Shown: in pieces, positions 21,702 through 27,055 of the stretch
Position numbering within the stretch: the stretch's first letter is position 1
Layout of the letters: each line of letters begins with the position of its first letter
Translations under genes and position numbers: made by a program
IMG/VR virus record: IMGVR_UViG_3300036766_000503
Span: 1 to 27,055 of that record
From: a virus
Reading direction: 5' to 3' (one strand)
DNA length: 27,055 nt
Notes under the pieces: generated by a model
The model's input: the letters and a program-made list of their open reading frames with translations, nothing else
What the model was told of the DNA's origin: nothing
The model's database searches: none

Positions 21702-21826
21702 CACCCCTCCTCCGGCGGCTTATGCCACGGCATGATCTTTCGGCCTGTTACTTGGGCGTAGGCCACCTCCAATTCATCAACAACACACACGATTGGAAAA
21801 GTAATAACAATTAAAATAGAACTCAT
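21701..21826 (-). CDS. Tiny 41-residue membrane peptide
   Basis: Too short for standard gene finding. It starts in an ATGA overlap with the upstream gene stop and ends in a TGATG overlap with the next start, so it fits the chain of coupled genes exactly. The first 16 residues are strongly hydrophobic (MSSILIVITFPIVCVV), then a short polar tail with KPPEEG follows. The end of the gene contains the GGAGG site of the next one. Not recognised; translation is inferred from overlaps. Confidence 0.5.
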   Translation of the reverse strand: MSSILIVITFPIVCVVDELEVAYAQVTGRKIMPWHKPPEEG

Positions 21827-22098
21827 CGCTTCCTCGCTGGATACCACACTCGAATAGCACGAGCCTCACAGGGGCCATCCGGATGTGAGTCGCCACTAAG
21901 ACCAAGAGAGTCCCCGCGATTACACATATAACAGACGGCGCGGCAGCATCTCTCTCGCTCCGCCTCGACTGCGCCGGGCGGGGACCAGCCGAGGGCGATC
22001 AAGGCATCAATCGCTACCCTCGCATCGCTCCGGTGCATCCCGCGACTGGCCCGATCTAGTATCGCCCCTATGGCCTGCTCGCGCTGTTCGGGGGTCAT
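21823..22098 (-). CDS. Small Cys-rich early protein, unknown
   Basis: 91 residues, overlapping its neighbours by ATGA on both sides. The first half is helical (EQREQAIGAILDRASRGMHR, then a D-A-R-V-A-I-D-A-L-I-A-L-G-W-S-P-P segment). The second half has CCRAVCYMC and later a P-C-E-A-R-A-I-R segment, which could bind a metal. Similar short proteins with a 'hPdGPCEAxAIR' ending are common in phage early regions, but I cannot assign a role. Confidence 0.6.
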   Translation of the reverse strand: MTPEQREQAIGAILDRASRGMHRSDARVAIDALIALGWSPPGAVEAERERCCRAVCYMCNRGDSLGLSGDSHPDGPCEARAIRVWYPARKR

Positions 22099-22370
22099 GG
22101 CTTGCGCGTCCTATCCAGCGCTGCGCGGCCGGCGGCGGTGATCGTCCAGCTATGCGTCCAGGTTAGGCGGCGGGTCCCTTCCATCGGCACGATCGCACCG
22201 CCGACGCCCATGTACTCGACCGTCTCGGTGGTTTCGTGCCAGTGGCGGACCCACCCCTGGTGGAGCGCGGCACGGCGGGTGGACCACAGCGCCGGCGGGT
22301 CGGTGCGGAGATCGTTCAGGGCGGCGAGGAACCGCCGCTGCGCGGGTGATGGCTTCGGGCTACCCGGCAT
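22095..22370 (-). CDS. Small winged-helix-like protein (copy 2 of a paralogous pair)
   Basis: 91 residues. SPAQRRFLAALNDL at the start, AALHQGWVRHW in the middle and ITAAGRAALDRT at the end match the layout of the 21301-21516 protein, with an extra inserted beta region in between (GVGGAIVPMEGTRR). The shared ends suggest one ancestral small winged helix. It overlaps the next gene by ATGA and the previous one by 11 bases. Confidence 0.6.
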   Translation of the reverse strand: MPGSPKPSPAQRRFLAALNDLRTDPPALWSTRRAALHQGWVRHWHETTETVEYMGVGGAIVPMEGTRRLTWTHSWTITAAGRAALDRTRKP

Positions 22371-22641
22371 CGGCGGAACCCCGTTTCGCGCGCCCGAGCA
22401 ACGCGCGATAGGCTTTCAGCGGCTCGTACTCGCCCCACCACACGATGCTGTCGCCTGGCTCGAAGTCCTCCTCCATCTCGGGCGGGATGATGTCGCCATG
22501 GACGGCGGGGTCGTACACAACACGCCGCAAGATGCCGAGCTCGACAGCCTTGTCGAGCAAGCCCAGTTGATCCTCGGCCCAAAATATGTCGTCGCAGACT
22601 TCGTTCAGCGCCCACAGCGCAAGCTCTTCGAGCGGGGTCAT
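22360..22641 (-). CDS. Acidic early protein, unknown
   Basis: 93 residues, acidic, with a helical N-terminus (PLEELALWALNEVCDDIFWA) and a strand-rich middle with EDFEPGDSIVWW. No family recognised. It starts in an ATGA overlap with the upstream gene, so it is a normal member of the early operon. Confidence 0.6.
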   Translation of the reverse strand: MTPLEELALWALNEVCDDIFWAEDQLGLLDKAVELGILRRVVYDPAVHGDIIPPEMEEDFEPGDSIVWWGEYEPLKAYRALLGRAKRGSADAG

Positions 22642-22922
22642 CGGATCGTGCCGGTCAGGCTGAATTTTCTCCCGACTCGCCTAACACCTTTGCGGATGCT
22701 TTCGATGGTTTTTTCGACATTAGAGCGCACCTCCTTGCGGCGAGTTCGAGTTTCGGTACAATCTGCGGAAAGCTCCGCACCTGATGTTCCCGAGGCTGGT
22801 CGCTTCCTTCTAGGCGTCGGCGGGCCGCCACGGCATACGGCGTCGAGCAGCGCATGGAAGCGGCGCATTGCCCCAACCGAAGCATTGGTAATGACAGTAC
22901 CGTGCTTTTGCAATTTACTCAT
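22638..22922 (-). CDS. Basic early protein, unknown
   Basis: 94 residues, strongly basic, with many Arg/Lys and a few Cys. The start at 22922 overlaps the end of the AT-rich gene upstream by eight bases. There is no recognisable domain; the charge would suit nucleic-acid binding. Its last codons overlap the next gene. Confidence 0.5.
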   Translation of the reverse strand: MSKLQKHGTVITNASVGAMRRFHALLDAVCRGGPPTPRRKRPASGTSGAELSADCTETRTRRKEVRSNVEKTIESIRKGVRRVGRKFSLTGTIR

Positions 22923-23532
22923 ACATGGCCTCTATGGAGAAAAATGCATTACTTATTCCTGCGGGTGGAACGCGGATGATGTATATAATATCGCTTCGCC
23001 AGCGTTTCTTTCCGCGTCTAAGCTCTATCTTGAAATCAAATCGGCCCACAGGATGACTAACGGGAGGGAGCCGACCAGGCTCAAGAATCCATTTTCTATT
23101 AACTTGATTACTTAGTATTGAATCTTCATTAGTTATCCATGCAGTCCCATTGTGTTCAGCGCTATCGTCGCGCATAGCTATGGGTATACTATAATATTCT
23201 CCGTATCTAATAGTTATCTTTCGACGCCCATTCGGCTCGTCTGGCGTTCTCCAGCGCAAATTGATACCGTCTGCCCTTTCCCACCCTTCACCAAAGCGCC
23301 GCATCATGTATGGCTCTACATCCTCTATTTTATCTGACCACCAAAGTAGTCCGCGTTTTACTCCGACCGTAATATGTAACCATGACACGTGTGGATGTGT
23401 ACGGCAGTCAGTTCCTTGTGTACTCCACAGGAAGATGGGACTACGCACGGCCACTCTCCGCAATAGGCGCCAAGCAGCCTTGAAGATGAATACCGGGAAT
23501 GGGTAGGTAATATCGTCCAAGGCAAAAGGCAT
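22915..23532 (-). CDS. AT-rich orphan gene of unknown function
   Basis: 205 residues from the ATG at 23532, with GAGGGG before it; a longer upstream frame lies over another gene and is not chosen. The N-terminus (PFPVFIFKAAWRLLRRVAVR) is amphipathic and could touch a membrane. Then come a Trp/His-containing strand region (HVSWLHITVGVKRGLLWW) and a basic end. The DNA from about 22930 to 23450 is visibly AT-richer than the rest of the early region, pointing to recent acquisition. No family recognised. Confidence 0.6.
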   Translation of the reverse strand: MPFALDDITYPFPVFIFKAAWRLLRRVAVRSPIFLWSTQGTDCRTHPHVSWLHITVGVKRGLLWWSDKIEDVEPYMMRRFGEGWERADGINLRWRTPDEPNGRRKITIRYGEYYSIPIAMRDDSAEHNGTAWITNEDSILSNQVNRKWILEPGRLPPVSHPVGRFDFKIELRRGKKRWRSDIIYIIRVPPAGISNAFFSIEAMYE

Positions 23533-23707
23533 CACGGCCCCCTCGGGGATCGCCCCATCGCGACTCTGCCCCCGCCCGGCCCCGGGAATCACGCCCCGGC
23601 TCGCGGAGCCGACCGTTGGCGCGGTTGAAGTCGTCGAGGTTCTTGGGATCGAACGGGATCGCGCCTTCAATCTCGAAGCGGTAGGCGATGACAGATTCGC
23701 GTGGCAT
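23441..23707 (-). CDS. Short early protein with a possibly altered end
   Basis: 88 residues starting in a TGATG overlap with the DUF1367-like gene. The first 45 residues (MPRESVIAYRFEIEGAIPFD, then PKNLDDFNRANGRL) look like real coding sequence. The last 30 overlap the AT-rich gene in a different frame and read like a shadow of it. The original C-terminus may have been replaced when the AT-rich gene arrived. Confidence 0.45.
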   Translation of the reverse strand: MPRESVIAYRFEIEGAIPFDPKNLDDFNRANGRLREPGRDSRGRAGAESRWGDPRGGRDAFCLGRYYLPIPGIHLQGCLAPIAESGRA

Positions 23708-24135
23708 CAGTATCCTCCTCCGATCATCTCCAATACCTCGTTCCGCAACGCATCCTCGCCGACGCCGGGCAGCCATCGCTCGACGATGATCTTGATGCAG
23801 CGATCCACGAACACGTTGAATTCCTCGCCGCTCATGGACGCGAAGCTGATGCTGCGCGGCACGTAGTAGACCTTGCCCGTCGCGTCGATGATGGTCTCGA
23901 CGTGGCCCGTCGCGATCTTGAGCGCGGTCACGATCTGCTCGGGCGTGCGGCTCGGCTCGACGTTGTTCGATACAACGGTGGCGAGCGCCCAGAACCAGCG
24001 ATGGAATTTCACGTTGCGGGGTTTCTTCACCGTGGCCGCCACGATCTCACCATGCCCCAACGACGCCACCAGCGCCTCGCCCGCGTCATCGACGGGGCGG
24101 AGACTGCCGAGGGATTTGGCGAGCAGGACCATCAT
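23707..24135 (-). CDS. DUF1367-like phage protein
   Basis: 142 residues from the ATG at 24135, which overlaps the HNH gene stop (ATGA); upstream in-frame codons are inside that gene. Pattern: a short strand start, LRPVDDAGEALVASLGHGEI, then the hallmark RNVKFHRWFWAL and later a stretch with SFASMSGEEFNVF. DUF1367 proteins are frequent in phage replication/recombination regions (lambda NinB-like neighbourhoods), but their activity is not settled. The family call is by pattern and fairly secure. Confidence 0.7.
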   Translation of the reverse strand: MMVLLAKSLGSLRPVDDAGEALVASLGHGEIVAATVKKPRNVKFHRWFWALATVVSNNVEPSRTPEQIVTALKIATGHVETIIDATGKVYYVPRSISFASMSGEEFNVFVDRCIKIIVERWLPGVGEDALRNEVLEMIGGGY

Positions 24136-24701
24136 GCGGCTATGTGGGGGTGGTGAATCGTTGTGTGGTGTTTTTGACAGAGCCACGTCACCTCAAGCGG
24201 GCGCGAATAATCTTCGTGGTGAGCGTGCACCAGTAGATGTCCGCACACCGTACACGGCAGTTGTTTGATTTTCCCACATTTGATGGCACGATAGACGGCG
24301 TTTCGAGCCAGAATGGTCTGGCGCCCTTGCTTCGTTTTGTACTTTTCGCGTCTATGCTCTAAATCTTTCTGTTTGCGTGCTTGGCGTTGTCGCCGGTCCT
24401 GCGCCCGTGCTAGTTCTGGATTCGCCTCGCGCCGCAATCTGTGCTGTAGTTTAATGCTGCCCGCGTCTTTTTGATACTTGGCGATTGCTTTCGTCCGCGC
24501 CATCTCCGGGTTCTGCCAATACCGACGCTTGGCTGATTCGCGTTTCCATTTTCTGTGCAGTGGCAGGTCTCGTGCATACCATTCAAGTCTGTATTCGGCC
24601 ATGCAGGTCTTGCACCAAGGCGCCCGTCCATCTGCCGCCCGCGCACGACGATGGAAGTCGTCTGGTGCACGCTCCTGGTTACATCGCGTACAGCGCTTCA
24701 C
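24132..24701 (-). CDS. HNH endonuclease-like protein
   Basis: 189 residues. A four-Cys zinc motif is at the N-terminus (C-T-R-C-N ... W-C-K-T-C), followed by a long basic, Arg/Lys-rich helical region at 40-135. The C-terminus has CTVCGHLLVHAHHEDYSRPL then EVTWLCQKHHTTIHH, a His-rich HNH/zinc layout. This form is common in phage early regions as homing or recombination-associated nucleases. It overlaps the small gene upstream and the DUF1367-like gene downstream, so it is an integral operon member rather than a free-standing homing gene. Confidence 0.68.
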   Translation of the reverse strand: MKRCTRCNQERAPDDFHRRARAADGRAPWCKTCMAEYRLEWYARDLPLHRKWKRESAKRRYWQNPEMARTKAIAKYQKDAGSIKLQHRLRREANPELARAQDRRQRQARKQKDLEHRREKYKTKQGRQTILARNAVYRAIKCGKIKQLPCTVCGHLLVHAHHEDYSRPLEVTWLCQKHHTTIHHPHIAA

Positions 24702-24883
24702 CCCGCCACCTCCCGCACCCGAGCCGCGAGACGGCGAGACGGCGCGCGGTAATTGGGCGGCAACAGCGAGTCGGCCCCATATCGCTTAACCTGTCGCGCC
24801 AAGTCCGGCGGTGCTACAGCCGGCCCCGTCCGTATGCCGGCGCGGCGCCGCGACTTCGGTGGCGTGGGGGCGGAGCGGGGCAT
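24698..24883 (-). CDS. Small basic protein, unknown
   Basis: 61 residues from the ATG at 24883, two bases after the upstream gene end; longer starts lie inside that gene. It is Arg/Pro-rich, with a C-terminal helix region (YRAPSRRLAARVREVAG). It ends in an ATGA overlap with the HNH gene. Not recognised; likely real because of the overlap. Confidence 0.5.
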   Translation of the reverse strand: MPRSAPTPPKSRRRAGIRTGPAVAPPDLARQVKRYGADSLLPPNYRAPSRRLAARVREVAG

Positions 24884-24885
24884 GG

Positions 24886-25668
24886 CTACTTGCCGAGCGC
24901 GACCTTGCGCGCGTCCTTGACCAGGCTCACTCGCGCGTAAAGGTCCGGCCGGTTCGCCTTCAAGTCCTTGAGCGTCCCGGCCCACGGCCCCGTCCAGTTG
25001 TCCGCGATGGTCGCCGCGTCCTTCGCCTCGTTGATGAACGCCACCGCCTGATTGGTCCAGTCGGCGAGGTCGTCGGGCTGGTCCTCCGTCACCTCGCCCG
25101 TCTCGTCATCGACGAGTTCGCGGGCCGCCGGCTCCAACGATGGCTTCGGCTTCTCGAACATCGCGCGGGTCGGGCGCGGCGGCGGCGGGGCATGATCATC
25201 GCCACCGCCGATCTCGGTTTCGTCAAGCCACCCGAGGCCGCAGATCGACAACGTGACGCGCCGCTTCGACTTGGATTCGGTCTTCATCATGGCGTTCGCC
25301 AGCGCTTCGCCTTTGAGGCCGATGATCGACACCGCGCCGGTTGATTCGTCGGTGCGGCCATCGCGGGTGACCGCCTCGGCCCGCACGACACAGACGCCAT
25401 CGACGATCTTCGGCTCGCTCAGCTTTATCGACACCCCGTTGATCTTGCGGAGCTGGTCGGTCGCATCACGCTTGCAGTAGAGGATCAGCTTGCCATTCAG
25501 CGTCAGGTACTCGAACGGCTTCGTCAGAGGATTGAGCCCGAGGCTGGTACAGACCCGGTCGTAGTAACTGACCCGCTGCTCCGGGTCGAGGCGCGATAGA
25601 TCGCCACCGATCAGGACTTGCTCGATATCGGTCGCGGCGGGTCTGACGTTTAGAATGTTGCTGGCCAT
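24886..25668 (-). CDS. Candidate phage recombination protein (single-strand annealing protein-like)
   Basis: 260 residues with an AGGAG site. Residues 20-110 have the pattern VSYYDRVCTSLGLNPLTKPF, then EYLTLNGKLILYCKRDATDQ and LRKINGVSI. Residues 125-170 have a G-R-T-D segment, GLKGEALANAMMKTESKSKR and VTLSICGLGWLDETEI. The 'NPLTxPF ... YxxxxATDQLR ... TKxKRRxTLxxCGLG' layout is shared by a phage family that resembles RecT/Rad52-type annealing proteins. The C-terminal 90 residues are acidic and disordered with a helical end, as in many single-strand-DNA-handling proteins. It lies beside a coiled-coil gene often paired with it. The exact family is not certain. Confidence 0.55.
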   Translation of the reverse strand: MASNILNVRPAATDIEQVLIGGDLSRLDPEQRVSYYDRVCTSLGLNPLTKPFEYLTLNGKLILYCKRDATDQLRKINGVSIKLSEPKIVDGVCVVRAEAVTRDGRTDESTGAVSIIGLKGEALANAMMKTESKSKRRVTLSICGLGWLDETEIGGGDDHAPPPPRPTRAMFEKPKPSLEPAARELVDDETGEVTEDQPDDLADWTNQAVAFINEAKDAATIADNWTGPWAGTLKDLKANRPDLYARVSLVKDARKVALGK

Positions 25669-25676
25669 TGTGACTC

Positions 25677-26456
25677 CTATCGGACAACGGTGGATTCGTC
25701 GGCGAAGATGCGGAGCCCGGCGATGTCGCGGACTCCTTGCTTGATGGCGGCGTTCACGCGCGCCGGATCGAGCACTAGATACTGGCGCGGCACGGCGTCG
25801 AGGTTCAGCAGTTCATACCGCCAGGTCCGCCGCAGGCTCGACACGGCGCCGAGATCGCCGCGCGTGCGGGACAGCTCGGCCGGCTTCGCGGCGGCGAGCG
25901 TCGCGGCCTTCGCGGCTTCGTCGCGGGCCAGGTTGGCGGCGGCCTCGGCGTCGATGGCGCGCTGCACGTCGGCGTCGGTCTTGGCGGCGGCGATCTGGCG
26001 CTCGGCTTCCTCGCGTGCCTTGCGCTCTTCTTCGCGGCGCTGGCGCTCGATCTCCTCGGCCGCGCGTCGGGCTTCCTCGGCCTTGCGCCGCTGGTACACG
26101 GTGAGGCGGTCGAGCAGCGTCTTCTTGCCGCGATCGAGGCCGTCGGCGATCTTCTTGAAGTACCCGTCGATCGTGCGGCCGGCGTCCAAGTACGGTTGCT
26201 TCGCCGTCGTCCGGCGTTCGTCGGCGAGCTTGGCGCAGGCGGCGATCTGTCGCACGAAATCGGACACCTTGGCCGCGAGGTCTTCGTCGGCGATCTCCTC
26301 GGGCACCCGGGCGACGCCTTCGATCAGGCGGTCGGCGCGCTCGATCAAATCGGCGTTGGCGTCGGCCAGCTCGGCGCGGAGGAATTCCAGCGGATCGGGC
26401 GGCAGGTTGTGCGTTGAAGGTGGAAGGCCGAAGACATCGACGGCGGTTTCGTTCAT
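25677..26456 (-). CDS. Long coiled-coil early protein
   Basis: 259 residues. Residues 30-85 are acidic and helical. Residues 95-190 form a long Glu/Arg/Ala-rich coiled coil (ARRAAEEIERQRREEERKAR is representative), then a region with DLGAVSSLRRTWRYELLN and a globular end with VPRQYLVLDPARVNAAIKQG. Proteins of this layout commonly sit next to phage annealing/recombination genes and may act as partners. The recombination context is inference. Start is the ATG at 26456 with AGGAG about 10 bases before it. Confidence 0.65.
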   Translation of the reverse strand: MNETAVDVFGLPPSTHNLPPDPLEFLRAELADANADLIERADRLIEGVARVPEEIADEDLAAKVSDFVRQIAACAKLADERRTTAKQPYLDAGRTIDGYFKKIADGLDRGKKTLLDRLTVYQRRKAEEARRAAEEIERQRREEERKAREEAERQIAAAKTDADVQRAIDAEAAANLARDEAAKAATLAAAKPAELSRTRGDLGAVSSLRRTWRYELLNLDAVPRQYLVLDPARVNAAIKQGVRDIAGLRIFADESTVVR

Positions 26457-26469
26457 GGCGATGGGGCTC

Positions 26470-26832
26470 CTAGAAGAGGCTCGGGAGATCGTTCAACGAG
26501 ATCGCTTCGCGCGGGTTCGCGGCCGGGCTCGCGGGTGCATTGGCGCGATCCCAGGCGGCGGCATCGCGGAGGTAGTGGTACTCGGCTTCGCTGATCTCCC
26601 GGCCGCTCAACCACACGCGGTCTACGTCGCATGGCTGATCTCCGACTTCGGCCAACAGCACGGCGGGCCTTTCCAGCGCCTCGCCGGTCAACGGGTCGGC
26701 CGCGTCGGTCGCCAGCCAAATCCGGGCTGCGCACCAAACGCCGCCCTTCACGAGCCGAAGCCGGAACCATCCGGGACGCGGCCGTGAGACGACGCGCGGA
26801 GCACGCTCGACGGCGAGGGAGTCGGCGGTCAT
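26470..26832 (-). CDS. Early operon protein, unknown
   Basis: 120 residues with GGGAGGG before the ATG. The central part (WFRLRLVKGGVWCAARIWLA, then a T-G-E-A-L-E-R-P segment and VWLSGREISEAEYHYLRD) looks folded and similar to unknown proteins in other phage early regions. The C-terminal 25 residues are flexible. The start overlaps the previous gene's stop (ATGA). Confidence 0.6.
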   Translation of the reverse strand: MTADSLAVERAPRVVSRPRPGWFRLRLVKGGVWCAARIWLATDAADPLTGEALERPAVLLAEVGDQPCDVDRVWLSGREISEAEYHYLRDAAAWDRANAPASPAANPREAISLNDLPSLF

Positions 26833-27038
26833 GGCTTCCCTCCCACGGACGCGTCGTAGGCGGCGAGTACCTTGGCGAGCGACGCGGCATAATCCACGAA
26901 TCCAAGACGCTGCATATTGCGCTGCATTTGACGAGCCACCTTGATGACGGCACGGGCGGCGAGGAGTTCGTCGGCGAGCTCTCGAACGCGAACGCGCCGC
27001 GCTGGAATGTTGAATGGCCGATCAAGGTTGATCTTCAT
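26829..27038 (-). CDS. Early operon protein near the window edge
   Basis: 69 residues from the ATG at 27038; two GTG codons just upstream could extend it by three. It opens MKINLDRPFNIPARRVRVRE and continues helical (AARAVIKVARQMQRNMQRL). The first 20 residues resemble short repeats found in antirepressor-like proteins, but no family is clear. The stop overlaps the next gene. Confidence 0.55.
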   Translation of the reverse strand: MKINLDRPFNIPARRVRVRELADELLAARAVIKVARQMQRNMQRLGFVDYAASLAKVLAAYDASVGGKP

Positions 27039-27055
27039 CCCCACCACCTTCCCGG

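Noticed and set aside
22102-23115. 337-residue plus-strand frame across the early operon
   Set aside because: It would cover five coupled minus genes and has shadow-like composition.
25690-26787. 365-residue plus-strand frame opposite the coiled-coil gene
   Set aside because: Ser/Arg/Ala-rich antisense of a Glu/Arg/Ala coiled coil, a common artefact.
1-27055. CRISPR arrays or rRNA genes
   Set aside because: I saw no regularly spaced direct repeats and no rRNA-like sequence.

Overview
The window is high-GC DNA from a temperate, lambda-like siphovirus of a Gram-negative host, interrupted by transposons. The phage type follows from the tail genes: a tail tube, a frameshifted chaperone pair, a long tape measure and a hub protein. 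The Gram-negative host follows from a two-gene spanin pair. An alphaproteobacterial host is my inference from gene style and from a tRNA-Val(GAC)-like attachment site; nothing in the window proves it.

Layout. (1) Bases 2-13433, plus strand: a tightly packed late operon. It holds a glycosyltransferase (cut by the window edge), head-tail connection proteins, tail tube, chaperone G/GT with a -1 slippery site, tape measure, tail hub and a fibre-like protein. Two small DNA-binding proteins follow, then a lysis cassette (coiled-coil/TM protein, muramidase-like enzyme, holin, i-spanin, o-spanin). (2) 13435-14176, minus strand: two small genes with a clear sigma-70 promoter and an operator-like inverted repeat, then a plus-strand terminator. 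(3) 14402-14448: the 3' part of a tRNA-Val(GAC), read as the phage attachment core (attP, or attR of a prophage). (4) 14515-18439: a 3.9-kb IS1595-type transposon with perfect 25-bp inverted ends. Its transposase is followed, in the same orientation, by a one-polypeptide restriction-modification enzyme and a RelE-type toxin fused in frame to an antitoxin-like tail. (5) 18440-19590: remains of a second IS1595-type element, with a complete transposase and the first 35 or so codons of a DNA methyltransferase cut off by the end of element 1. (6) 19614-20728, plus strand: a DUF6471-like protein and a membrane-anchored protein. (7) 20789-21308, minus strand: an excisionase-like HTH joined out of frame to the C-terminal part of a tyrosine integrase. 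(8) 21301-27038, minus strand: the phage early operon of short overlapping genes. These include a candidate single-strand annealing protein, a coiled-coil partner, an HNH protein, a DUF1367-like protein and many small unknowns.

How it fits together. The order tail - lysis - att - int - xis - recombination genes is that of an unintegrated lambda-like genome; two abutting prophages would look similar. The transposons sit between att and int. The integrase lacks its first catalytic arginine and most of its N-terminal half, so this copy probably cannot integrate by itself. The most unusual unit is element 1: transposase, R-M enzyme and toxin-antitoxin fusion form one compact co-directional unit behind a promoter whose -35 box lies inside the terminal repeat. 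This is a mobile element predicted to carry two addiction functions, each compressed into a single polypeptide.
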